Assembly: GCA_014867205.1 (NCBI GenBank)
Contig: WGUO01000001.1
Location: forward strand, 186,001 to 250,000
DNA length: 64,000 bases
From: Muribaculaceae bacterium
Lineage (GTDB): Bacteria; Bacteroidota; Bacteroidia; Bacteroidales; Muribaculaceae
Reading direction: 5' to 3'
Below, piece after piece: positions 32,530-40,927 of the stretch (positions within the stretch are counted from its first letter, which is position 1; each line of letters starts with the position of its first letter). A program made the position numbers and the translations under genes. The notes beneath the pieces were generated by a model. That model was not told the origin of the DNA. It worked only from the letters and a program-made list of their open reading frames with translations, and ran no database searches.

Positions 32530-32537
32530 CAAAGATA
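32530..32537 (-). promoter_or_regulatory. -7 box upstream of mlaE
   Basis: TATCTTTG on the minus strand. No clear -33 box. The leader to mlaE would be about 120 nt. Confidence 0.4.
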
Positions 32538-32545
32538 CAAAAATT

Positions 32546-32577
32546 TTTGGTTAAGATATGACTTTTTACTAATTTTG
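32546..32577 (+). promoter_or_regulatory. Promoter of the udk-lptB transcription unit
   Basis: TTTG (32546-32549), a 20-bp spacer and TAATTTTG (32570-32577). The predicted start is about 20 nt before the ATG at 32603. Confidence 0.8.
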
Positions 32578-32602
32578 TCAAAATTAAGACTAAGTTGAAC
32601 AT

Positions 32603-33223
32603 ATGTTGGTGATAGGAATTGCAGGTGGTACCGGAAGTGGCAAGAGTACCGTGGTGCGTAAGATTATAGAGAGTCTTCCGCCAGGCGAGGTCGTGGTATT
32701 GCCACAGGACTCTTATTATAAGAATAACGCGCACATACCTCTCGAAGAGCGTCTCAAGATGAATTACGACGAGCCTGCCTCGATCGAATGGACATTGCTG
32801 ACCAAACAGATACGTGAGCTCAAGGAGGGTCATGACATAGAGATGCCAACCTATGACTTCATAACCTGCTCGCGTCTCAAGGAGACTGTGCATGTCTGCC
32901 CAAAGGAGGTGATAGTGGTAGAGGGAATCCTTGTCCTTACCGACAGGGAACTGCGGGACATGCTTGACGTCAAGGTGTTTGTAGACGCCGATGCCGACGA
33001 GCGTCTTATCCGAGTGATACGTCGAGACTGCGTGGAGCGCGGACGCACCCCCGATATGGTGATCGACAGGTACGAGGAGACACTAAAGCCCATGCATGAG
33101 CTCCACATAGAGCCGTCCAAGCGTTACGCCGACCTCATAATACCCCAGGGAGGCGCAAACAAGGTCGCCATAAAGTTGCTCACTGATTATATACGCTCAC
33201 TACTTCCGGCTGACGCACGATGA
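32603..33223 (+). CDS. udk: Uridine kinase
   Basis: A 206-residue P-loop kinase that phosphorylates uridine and cytidine in pyrimidine salvage. The P-loop is GGTGSGKS (Lys14). Typical uridine-kinase segments are LPQDSYYKN, NYDEPASIEW, PTYDFITCSR, VEGILVL and DADADERLIRVIRRD. Length is standard. The next gene overlaps by 4 bp (ATGA), suggesting coupled translation with lptB. Confidence 0.96.
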   Translation: MLVIGIAGGTGSGKSTVVRKIIESLPPGEVVVLPQDSYYKNNAHIPLEERLKMNYDEPASIEWTLLTKQIRELKEGHDIEMPTYDFITCSRLKETVHVCPKEVIVVEGILVLTDRELRDMLDVKVFVDADADERLIRVIRRDCVERGRTPDMVIDRYEETLKPMHELHIEPSKRYADLIIPQGGANKVAIKLLTDYIRSLLPADAR

Positions 33224-34176
33224 AACTGTTCCCATTCCTGCAAAAGAAACTTAACAAGGACCTTGACCATAGACCGGAGCGCATGACTCCCGAGGAGGAG
33301 CGCGAGCTCGAGGGAACGATGCCCGACATGCAGAAACTCGACGTCTCCGACAGCGAGACCGTCGTCACGCCCGAAGGAGATGTGACCGTGACTGAATCGG
33401 TCGAGATGCCGGAAAAAGGTGTGCTCCGCACCGACAACCTCGTCAAGAAATATGGCAAGCGCACAGTAGCCAACCATGTCTCGATCGAGGTGTCGCAGGG
33501 TGAGATCGTCGGACTGCTCGGCCCCAACGGCGCGGGCAAGACCACGACATTCTATATGACTGTCGGACTGATCACCCCCAACGAGGGCCGTGTCTTCCTC
33601 AATGACGTGGATATAACCTCATACCCTGTCTATAAGCGGGCGCAGATCGGAATCGGGTATCTGCCGCAGGAGGCATCGGTGTTCCGCACGCTCAGCGTCG
33701 AGAACAACATCAAGGCAATCCTGGAGATGACCAACACCTCCAAGGAATACCAGAAGGCCAAGCTTGAGCAACTTATCTCGGAGTTCAACCTCAACCATGT
33801 GCGCCACAACATAGGCACCGGCCTGTCGGGTGGCGAGCGGCGACGCACCGAGATTGCGCGCTGTCTGGCCATAAACCCGAAATTCATAATGCTCGATGAG
33901 CCGTTTGCCGCCGTCGACCCTATTGCCGTAGAGGATATCCAGGAGGTTGTGTATCATCTCAAGGAACGCAATATCGGCGTGCTGATCACCGACCATAAGG
34001 CCGACTCGATCTTGGGTATCACAGACAGGGCATACATGCTGTTCGAGGGGCGCGTACTCTTTCAGGGCACAAGCGCCGAACTCGCCTCAAATCCCGTTGT
34101 TCGCGAGAAGTATCTCGGGCGTGACTTCATTTTCACTCCGAAAAAATTCGAGCCTAAAAGAACAAATGCGCATTAA
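33220..34176 (+). CDS. lptB: LptB, LPS export ATPase, with N-terminal extension
   Basis: A 318-residue ATPase that powers lipopolysaccharide transport from the inner membrane through LptFGC to the outer membrane. The core starts near residue 69 (VLRTDNLVKKYGKRTVANHV) and shows Walker A GPNGAGKT (Lys107), LPQEASVFRTLSVENN, the signature LSGGERRRTEIARCL, Walker B FIMLDEPFAAVDP and ITDHK, the LptB pattern. The first roughly 68 residues are an extra, strongly acidic segment (MTPEEERELEGTMPDMQ, SDSETVVTPEGDVTVTESVE) absent from the usual 240-residue protein. Its function is unknown. The start overlaps udk by 4 bp, which supports it. Confidence 0.93.
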   Translation: MKLFPFLQKKLNKDLDHRPERMTPEEERELEGTMPDMQKLDVSDSETVVTPEGDVTVTESVEMPEKGVLRTDNLVKKYGKRTVANHVSIEVSQGEIVGLLGPNGAGKTTTFYMTVGLITPNEGRVFLNDVDITSYPVYKRAQIGIGYLPQEASVFRTLSVENNIKAILEMTNTSKEYQKAKLEQLISEFNLNHVRHNIGTGLSGGERRRTEIARCLAINPKFIMLDEPFAAVDPIAVEDIQEVVYHLKERNIGVLITDHKADSILGITDRAYMLFEGRVLFQGTSAELASNPVVREKYLGRDFIFTPKKFEPKRTNAH

Positions 34177-34192
34177 TTTTTGTAAAGATTTC

Positions 34193-35830
34193 ATGAACCT
34201 GAATATACCACATAAACATACTGACAGAACTTTCCTCAAGCCAAGACTAATGGCGTTGCTGCTGATGGCAGTGATGCTTGTGCCGATCTACGCAGGCGAA
34301 AGCGGAGCGAGACGAAAAGGCTCGTCGAGAAACAAATCTGAATTTACCGTCGTGATCGATGCCGGTCATGGAGGCCATGACCACGGCGCCATCGATAACG
34401 GTGCCCGCGAGAAAGACATAAACCTCGGCGTGGCTAAGAAACTCGCCTCTCTTCTGAAAAAGAAGGGCAAGGGAATAAATGTGGTGATGACGCGCGACGA
34501 CGATACGTTCATCTCACTGCAGGAACGAGCCAACATTGCCAACAGAAACAAGGGAAACCTCTTCATATCGATACACACGAACTCTGTGGACAAGAGCAAC
34601 CCTAACCGCAAGACGGTGCAGGGAGCATCGGTCTATGCGCTCGGTCCGCAGAAGGACGCCAATAACCTGAAGGTAGCCCAGCGCGAGAACTCGGTGATTG
34701 AGCTCGAGAGCGACTACCATCAGAAATACAGCGGTTTCGACCCTTCGAAGGATGAGTCTTACATCATTTTCGAGATGGCCCAGAAAAAGAATCTGGGACA
34801 GAGCCTGAAATTCGCGGAGAAGGCGCAGAAGCAGCTTGTCAAGACAGCAGGCCGCGGCGACAGGGGCGTGAAACAGGCAGGATTCTGGGTGCTCTGGGCA
34901 ACATCAATGCCATCGGTGCTCGTTGAGCTTGACTTCATATGCAACCCGCGGTCAGCCGAATATCTTAACTCCGACAAGGGTCAGGAGGAACTCGCACAGG
35001 CTCTCTTCAATGCTGTTGAGGCTTATATCAAGGCTCAGAAGAATCCCACTGCAGACAATAATACAGAGAAAAACTCAGAAAACAGGTCTGCTGAATCGGG
35101 ATTGGAGATTGCGGACGGTGATTCTGTCGAAGGGAATGCTCTTCTTATTGCATCATCACAACAGGCCAAGGCTCCGAGAAAAGCACACGTTGAGCAGAGA
35201 AGGACACCGCAGAAGACCGGAATAGGCTCACGCCGGCGACGGTCTGAGTCATCGCGCCGGATTTCGGAAAACCGTAACATAGAGGCTGAGTCGATCACGC
35301 TCAAGAGCGAGACCGACTTTCTTGCCGTTCGGGAGGAGCCCCGCGAAGAGGTAAAGCAGACTCAGGACACCGATGATTCTGATGCCGACAAGAAGGGGAA
35401 GAGTGGAAAGAAAAAGAAATCAAAACAGAAGAAAAGCAAGGAAAAGAAGGTAAAGCCTGACACAACTAAGTCAAAGAAGGATAAGTCAGGCAGGAAAGAC
35501 AAGAACCCGAATCAGAAGACATTCGTTGTAAAGAATGTATCGAGCCAGGAGGTGAAGAGGGAGAATACCGCGGCAAAAGCTGCCGCTACCCCGGCAAAGC
35601 ACCAGTCGGCCGGAAAGATGGTCTATCAGATTCAGATTCTTGCCTCCGACACCGAGAGACAGCCGGGAGATCCGGAATTCTGTGGCATAGTGCCGACTGG
35701 AATGTTCAGGGAGAACGGTTTGTACAAATACACGTACGGAAGCAGCGAAAGCCGCTCTGAGATAGAAAGGAAACTGCTTGAGATAAAGCCGGTGATTCCG
35801 GGTGCGGTAATTGTGGTGCGCATGGAGTGA
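34193..35830 (+). CDS. N-acetylmuramoyl-L-alanine amidase with lysine-rich linker and SPOR-like C-terminus
   Basis: A 545-residue cell-wall hydrolase. A signal peptide (LMALLLMAVMLVPIYAGES) precedes an Amidase_3 domain with zinc sites VIDAGHGGHD, EKDINL and ISIHTNS and the catalytic Glu in VLVELDFICN. A linker of about 200 residues follows, ending in a very lysine-rich run (KKGKSGKKKKSKQKKSKEKK). The C-terminal 70 residues (MVYQIQILASD, YKYTYGSSESRSEIERKL) look like a SPOR domain, which binds denuded glycan at division sites. Upstream in-frame starts lie inside lptB; the ATG at 34193, 16 bp after the lptB stop, is chosen. Likely AmiC-like, acting in daughter-cell separation. Confidence 0.9.
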   Translation: MNLNIPHKHTDRTFLKPRLMALLLMAVMLVPIYAGESGARRKGSSRNKSEFTVVIDAGHGGHDHGAIDNGAREKDINLGVAKKLASLLKKKGKGINVVMTRDDDTFISLQERANIANRNKGNLFISIHTNSVDKSNPNRKTVQGASVYALGPQKDANNLKVAQRENSVIELESDYHQKYSGFDPSKDESYIIFEMAQKKNLGQSLKFAEKAQKQLVKTAGRGDRGVKQAGFWVLWATSMPSVLVELDFICNPRSAEYLNSDKGQEELAQALFNAVEAYIKAQKNPTADNNTEKNSENRSAESGLEIADGDSVEGNALLIASSQQAKAPRKAHVEQRRTPQKTGIGSRRRRSESSRRISENRNIEAESITLKSETDFLAVREEPREEVKQTQDTDDSDADKKGKSGKKKKSKQKKSKEKKVKPDTTKSKKDKSGRKDKNPNQKTFVVKNVSSQEVKRENTAAKAAATPAKHQSAGKMVYQIQILASDTERQPGDPEFCGIVPTGMFRENGLYKYTYGSSESRSEIERKLLEIKPVIPGAVIVVRME

Positions 35831-35891
35831 CGGCATTGTTTCTATCAGGAAAAACAGATAAATAACTTAAGGGCAAATACGTAAAGGTGAT

Positions 35892-36794
35892 ATGAAAAAG
35901 TTATTGACCAAGGAGTTTATAATCGGGCTGTCGGTAATCGCGGCAATAGCCATACTGATATTCGGAATAGAATATCTTAAAGGGATAAACATGTTCAGTC
36001 CGGCTAACTTCTACTATGTGAATTATGAGAATGTAAGCGGCCTCGAGGTGGCTGCCCCGGTATCGATCGACGGGTTCAAGGTCGGTCAGGTCCGCGAGAT
36101 ATCTTATGACTATGACAATCCCGGCAAAATAAGGGTACTTCTCGCGGTGAACAAGAAACTGCGCGTTCCGGAGGACTCATACGCTGTGCTCTCGTCGACA
36201 CTGATGGGAGGAGGTTACGTGGACATAAAGATGGGCGAGAGCAAGAAGATGCTTGAGGTCGGCTCGGATATCCGCACCAAGGAGGTCCCTGGACTGATGG
36301 ACGCGCTGGCCAAGGATGTGATGCCGGCTGTCAGTACCATATTGCCGCGCATCGACTCGCTGCTCTATAACCTGAACAGTCTTGCCGGCGACCCTGCACT
36401 CGCACAGAGCGTCAGGCGTCTTGACGGTATAACAGGCAATATCCTCACGGCGACGCAGGGACTGAACTCCGTGATGGGCAGGGATGTCCCGGCTGTAATG
36501 TATAATGCCAGGTCAATCACGACAAAGGTAGACTCTGTAAGCGCTAACCTGATAGCACTCTCGAACCAGCTCAAGCAGTTGCCTATCGCCTCGACCATGG
36601 ACAATGTGAATGCAGTGACAGACAATCTCGTGAAGTTCTCCAACCGCCTGAACAGCGAGTCCTCTACCCTCGGAAAACTGACCAACGACCCAGAGCTCTA
36701 CAACAGGCTCAACCGTGTGTCGGCCGACATCGACTCTCTTATCCTCGACATAAAGAAGAATCCCAAGCGATACATCTCGATAAAACTGCTCTAA
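35892..36794 (+). CDS. MlaD-like MCE-domain protein
   Basis: A 300-residue substrate-binding protein of an MCE phospholipid transporter. One N-terminal membrane anchor (FIIGLSVIAAIAILIFGIEYL) is followed by the MCE domain (about residues 38-115: VNYENVSGLEVAAPVSIDGF, VGQVREI, YAVLSSTLMGGGYVDI). The rest is a helical region of about 180 residues that probably forms the tube-like C-terminus. It is the natural partner of MlaE/MlaF at 30887-32403 but lies on the other strand, separated from them by udk, lptB and the amidase gene. Confidence 0.92.
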   Translation: MKKLLTKEFIIGLSVIAAIAILIFGIEYLKGINMFSPANFYYVNYENVSGLEVAAPVSIDGFKVGQVREISYDYDNPGKIRVLLAVNKKLRVPEDSYAVLSSTLMGGGYVDIKMGESKKMLEVGSDIRTKEVPGLMDALAKDVMPAVSTILPRIDSLLYNLNSLAGDPALAQSVRRLDGITGNILTATQGLNSVMGRDVPAVMYNARSITTKVDSVSANLIALSNQLKQLPIASTMDNVNAVTDNLVKFSNRLNSESSTLGKLTNDPELYNRLNRVSADIDSLILDIKKNPKRYISIKLL

Positions 36795-36838
36795 GGCATC
36801 TCACAAAACACTGCCATAAGGCAAGTACATAAAAGTAG

Positions 36839-36873
36839 CGGCGACAATCCGTATTAGGATTGTCGCCGTTCTT
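36839..36873 (+). terminator. Terminator after the MCE gene
   Basis: A perfect 12-bp stem (CGGCGACAATCC with its complement, 36839-36850 and 36857-36868) has a 6-nt loop and a short T-rich tail. It lies between convergent mlaD-like and uvrA genes. Confidence 0.8.
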
Positions 36874-36910
36874 ACTATCGGCACGTGGTGGAGGAGTGCC
36901 ATATGCTTTG

Positions 36911-39769
36911 TCAGGAGTTTGCCTCGAGTTCGGCCTTGAGATACTTGGCGGTGGGTGTGTCGAGCGTGGCTACCTGTTCGGGGGTCCCCTCTCCCATTAT
37001 CCTGCCACCCTCACGGCCTCCGCCCGTTCCAAGGTCTATGATATAGTCAGCGCAACGGATGATGTCGAGATTATGCTCGATCACGACCATCGTGTTCCCC
37101 TTGTCGACGAGTTTATTGATAACCTTGAGAAGCACCCTGATGTCCTCGAAATGGAGTCCGGTGGTCGGCTCGTCGAGGATAAAGAGGGTCTTGCCCGTGT
37201 CGCGCTTGGCAAGTTCGGTGGCAAGCTTGACACGCTGGTTCTCTCCTCCACTCAGTGTGCTCGACGGCTGCCCGAGCTTGATGTAACCGAGTCCGATATC
37301 CTGAAGCACCTTGATTTTCTTAAGTATGACGGGGACGTTCTCAAAGAACTCCACAGCCTGGTCGACTGTCATCTCAAGCACGTCTGAGATCGACTTGCCT
37401 TTATAGCGCACCTCGAGCGTCTCTCGGTTGTAACGCTTGCCATGACACTCCTCACAGGGAACAAGCACATCGGGAAGAAAATTCATCTCTATGGTTCGGT
37501 AACCGTTACCCTTGCAGGTCTCGCATCGGCCACCCGCTACGTTGAATGAAAAACGCCCCGGCTTGTATCCGCGGATCTTCGACTCCGGCAACTCTACAAA
37601 CAGCTTGCGTATATCGGCGAATACCCCTGTGTAGGTGGCCGGATTCGAGCGCGGGGAGCGACCGAGAGGCGTCTGGTCGACAGTCACCACCTTGTCAATG
37701 TTGTCGATGCCGGCAATCTCTCGGTAAGGAAGAGGCTCCTGAAGCGAGCGGTAGAATTTCCTGCTTAATATCGGGTGGAGCGTGCCGTTGATAAGCGATG
37801 ACTTTCCGCTGCCGCTCACACCCGACACGCATACAAACATACCGAGCGGAAGCCTGAGGTCCACATCCTTCAGGTTATGGCCTGTCGCACCCTTGATCTC
37901 AAGGAACTTGCCATTCCCCTCGCGGCGAACAGCCGGAGTCTCGATCTTCCGGTCTCCATTGAGATAGGATGCAGTGAGGGTGTGCGAGCCGAGCATGTCG
38001 GCCGGAGTGCCCTGGAACATCACCTCTCCCCCTCTCTTTCCTGCGCCGGGACCAATGTCTACGACATAGTCGGCCTGGGTCATGATATCCTTGTCATGCT
38101 CGACCACAACGATGGTGTTGCCGTTGTCGCGCAACTGCTTGAGACTCCCGATGAGCCGGTCGTTGTCACGTTGATGCAGACCGATCGATGGCTCGTCGAG
38201 GATGTAGAGCACGTTCACGAGCTGAGATCCTATCTGCGTGGCCAGGCGTATACGCTGGCTCTCGCCTCCGCTCAGCGACGAACTGCTGCGGTTGAGCGAG
38301 AGATAGTCGAGGCCGACGTCAAGCAGGAACTTCAGCCGGCTGCGTATCTCCTTTAGGATCTCCTCAGCCACGAGCCTGCGCGACTGGTCGAGACGGTCCT
38401 CAAGATTGAGAGTCCACTCATACAGTTCGGCGATATCCATATTGGCAACATCTGCTATTGTCTTGCCGTCGATGTAAAAATGAAGTGAGATCTTGTTGAG
38501 GCGCTGTCCCCGGCATTCGGGGCAAACCATCTTCGAGAAGAACTGGCCGCTCCATTTGTTGGCCTCCGAGCCGGCCTCCTCGCCGCTCTGCATCTCTATA
38601 TACTTCACCAGTCCGTCGTAGCCGGTGGAATAGCTTGAGAGCGACATTGTCTCGGTGCGGATATCGAGGTGCGCGTCGGTACCGTTGAGGATGTCATCAA
38701 GGGCTGCCTCGGGAAGCCGCTCTATCGGATCCTTTATGGAACAGCCATGCATCTTGCAGATGGCGTCAATCTGCCAGAAAATAAGAGAATTCCTATATTT
38801 GCCGAGAGGAACGATACCACCCTCATGTATTGACTTGCTACGGTCGGGTATAATTTTGTCCTGGTCGACAAGGTTGACATAGCCGAGCCCCTTGCACTTG
38901 CGGCAGGCTCCCTGCGGCGAGTTGAATGAGAAGTTGTGAGGTGCCGGAATCGGATATGACAGGCCACTCTCGGGATCCATCAGTTCCTGGCTGAAGTGCC
39001 TTATCTCACCGGTGTCGACATCCATGACCATCATCATCTTGCCCCCCTGTTTCAGCGCTGACTCTACACTGGCACGCAGACGCGACACGTCAGAGTCGGA
39101 TGCCCGCATACGGTCTACAACAAGCTCGACGGAGTGATTCTGGTATCGGTTGAGTTTCATGCTGTATTCCAGTTCCTTGAGTTCTCCGTCAACCCGCACG
39201 TAGAGGTATCCCTTTTTCCTGAGATTCTCGAAGAGTTCCTTGTAGTGTCCCTTGCGGTTCTTGACCAGCGGGGCGAGAAGGTAAATCTTTTTGCCGGAAT
39301 ATTGGCCGATAATCAGGTCCACAATCTTCTCGCGGCTATATCTGACCATCGGGAGACCGGTCCTGTAACTGCGAGCCTCCCCCATTCTCGCAAAGAGAAG
39401 GCGGAAGAAATCATAGACCTCAGTAGTGGTGCCGATGGTGCTTCTGGGGTTCTTGTTGACTGTCTTCTGCTCGATGCTTATTACGGGACTGAGACCGGTA
39501 ATCTTATCGACATCGGGGCGCTCGAGCGAGCCGAGCATATTGCGTGCATAAGATGAGAAGGTCTCGATATATCTGCGCTGTCCCTCGGCGAAAATCGTGT
39601 CAAACGCGAGTGAGGACTTGCCGCAGCCACTGAGACCGGTAATCACATTTAGTGAGTTATGGGGCAATGTTACGTCAATATTCTTAAGATTATGGACACG
39701 GGCGCCATAGACCTCTACCGAGTCTGAGGGCCTGACGGTATCCATTATATTGGTGTTGCTGTCTTTCAT
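36911..39769 (-). CDS. uvrA: Excinuclease ABC subunit A
   Basis: A 952-residue DNA-damage recognition ATPase of nucleotide excision repair, with two ABC modules. First Walker A is GLSGCGKSS near the N-terminus and second is GVSGSGKSS; the signatures are LSGGESQRIRLA and LSGGENQRVKLA. Cysteine motifs CRKCKGLG, CPECRGQR and CETCKGNGY...CEECHGKRYN mark the zinc modules. The conserved start is SVEVYGARVHNLKNIDV. Two starts are possible: an ATG nine codons upstream (39796) and the ATG at 39769 used here; both add residues before the conserved region. No promoter consensus was seen in the 126-bp spacer to the right. Confidence 0.96.
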   Translation of the reverse strand: MKDSNTNIMDTVRPSDSVEVYGARVHNLKNIDVTLPHNSLNVITGLSGCGKSSLAFDTIFAEGQRRYIETFSSYARNMLGSLERPDVDKITGLSPVISIEQKTVNKNPRSTIGTTTEVYDFFRLLFARMGEARSYRTGLPMVRYSREKIVDLIIGQYSGKKIYLLAPLVKNRKGHYKELFENLRKKGYLYVRVDGELKELEYSMKLNRYQNHSVELVVDRMRASDSDVSRLRASVESALKQGGKMMMVMDVDTGEIRHFSQELMDPESGLSYPIPAPHNFSFNSPQGACRKCKGLGYVNLVDQDKIIPDRSKSIHEGGIVPLGKYRNSLIFWQIDAICKMHGCSIKDPIERLPEAALDDILNGTDAHLDIRTETMSLSSYSTGYDGLVKYIEMQSGEEAGSEANKWSGQFFSKMVCPECRGQRLNKISLHFYIDGKTIADVANMDIAELYEWTLNLEDRLDQSRRLVAEEILKEIRSRLKFLLDVGLDYLSLNRSSSSLSGGESQRIRLATQIGSQLVNVLYILDEPSIGLHQRDNDRLIGSLKQLRDNGNTIVVVEHDKDIMTQADYVVDIGPGAGKRGGEVMFQGTPADMLGSHTLTASYLNGDRKIETPAVRREGNGKFLEIKGATGHNLKDVDLRLPLGMFVCVSGVSGSGKSSLINGTLHPILSRKFYRSLQEPLPYREIAGIDNIDKVVTVDQTPLGRSPRSNPATYTGVFADIRKLFVELPESKIRGYKPGRFSFNVAGGRCETCKGNGYRTIEMNFLPDVLVPCEECHGKRYNRETLEVRYKGKSISDVLEMTVDQAVEFFENVPVILKKIKVLQDIGLGYIKLGQPSSTLSGGENQRVKLATELAKRDTGKTLFILDEPTTGLHFEDIRVLLKVINKLVDKGNTMVVIEHNLDIIRCADYIIDLGTGGGREGGRIMGEGTPEQVATLDTPTAKYLKAELEANS

Positions 39770-39831
39770 ATCCAAATTGCGTGTGAAATTGCACATGCAT
39801 TATATGCCATTATCTATAACAATTATCATGC

Positions 39832-39865
39832 CAAACAGGCGGACCGAAACCGGACCGCCTGTTTG
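39832..39865 (-). terminator. Hairpin between the NlpC/P60 gene and uvrA
   Basis: A 15-bp stem with one A-A mismatch (39832-39846 with 39851-39865, loop AAAC). The T-tail on the minus strand is weak. Confidence 0.6.
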
Positions 39866-39922
39866 AACTCCCCAACTCTGACTGGAATTATAAGAGTAAT
39901 TGTAATTGTCGGAAATATTTGA

Positions 39923-40546
39923 TTATTCGGTGATGATGCGTCTTGCGCCGACATAGCGCTTGGCATAATAGCCCTCGCACTCATTGACGCGTACGCCGCG
40001 GATGCTGGCGTGAATGAACTTGAAATCCCCGGTCTCGTTGTCCGCGCTGATTACGATGCCCACATGACCGACATTGCGGCCACTGCTGCGACTGGTGAAG
40101 AATACGAGGTCGCCCTTGCGGAGATTCTTGCGGTCAACCTTGACGCCGTCGGTGTACTGAATACGTGATGCCGGGCTAATGGAATAGCCGAACTGCTTGT
40201 AAACATAACTTGTGAAACCGGAGCAGTCGAAAGCGTTGGGACCCTTCATGCCGTGGCGGTAGGGCTTGCCGATATGCTTGTTGGCCTCGGTCAGGAGATC
40301 GGCGATGAGCTGCTGGCTCTCGGGGCTGAGGCTTGCCACAAGATCACTCTCGCGCTTTGCGATATCCTCCTTGAGCATGTCCTTGACAACCGAGCGGTCA
40401 AGCTTTGAGGATTTTATATTCGCGAGCTGCGCCTGATGAGCACGCTGATGGGCTGTGAGTGTGCCCTGATTTGCGTGACCCTGGGCCGAAGCCGCGAGGC
40501 ATATGGAGGAGAGAAAAATTGTGGTCAGTATACTTTTGAAATTCAT
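39923..40546 (-). CDS. Secreted NlpC/P60 family endopeptidase
   Basis: A 207-residue cell-wall peptidase that cleaves stem peptides of peptidoglycan. The signal peptide is MNFKSILTTIFLSSICLAASA. A charged helical spacer (about residues 30-85) precedes the catalytic domain, with nucleophile Cys108 in NAFDCSGFTSYV, His161 in NVGHVGIVI and a third polar site near His179 (KFIHAS). It has its own well-defined promoter and is separated from uvrA by a hairpin, so it is a single-gene unit. Confidence 0.93.
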   Translation of the reverse strand: MNFKSILTTIFLSSICLAASAQGHANQGTLTAHQRAHQAQLANIKSSKLDRSVVKDMLKEDIAKRESDLVASLSPESQQLIADLLTEANKHIGKPYRHGMKGPNAFDCSGFTSYVYKQFGYSISPASRIQYTDGVKVDRKNLRKGDLVFFTSRSSGRNVGHVGIVISADNETGDFKFIHASIRGVRVNECEGYYAKRYVGARRIITE

Positions 40547-40608
40547 TTTCAGTCAGTTCTGATGTTGAGCCGGCGTCTATGACATCCGGTCTGTTAGGTT
40601 TTACACTG

Positions 40609-40640
40609 CAAAGTTAATACATTTTTAAGTGAATAGCAAA
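40609..40640 (-). promoter_or_regulatory. Promoter of the NlpC/P60 gene
   Basis: On the minus strand, TTTG (40640-40637), a 20-bp spacer and TAACTTTG (40616-40609). The leader is about 55 nt. Confidence 0.8.
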
Positions 40641-40770
40641 TATAAGTTGCTTAATTACCAATATTTTAAAATTTATTAGTATTCAGCACACATCGTATGC
40701 ATGTGTGCAATTTTTACATTTCTGCACATTTTTTACGTTTTATGACTTGCAATTTATGTGAAATATATAC

Positions 40771-40927
40771 TATATTTGCATATTGAACGGGGAATCGGTC
40801 TCGCGGGCTTAAATAAGCCGGTCATTACACCTGTCAATCTTATCCCTCCCCGTTCACTGACAGAATCCTGCCTATGCTGACGGGAGCCATAATACATGAA
40901 ATACTTAACCCAAATTTTAATCATATA
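40771..40927 (+). promoter_or_regulatory. Amylase promoter and folded leader
   Basis: The -7 box TATATTTG is at 40771-40778; the -33 match is poor. The leader can close a stem GAACGGGG/CCCCGTTC (40785-40792 with 40848-40855) that encloses a small hairpin GGCTT-AAAT-AAGCC (40806-40819). The closing stem starts almost at the predicted transcription start. The AT-rich spacer 40641-40770 holds the palindrome-like CACACATCGTATGCATGTGTG near 40687-40707 and nothing else I recognise. Confidence 0.5.
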
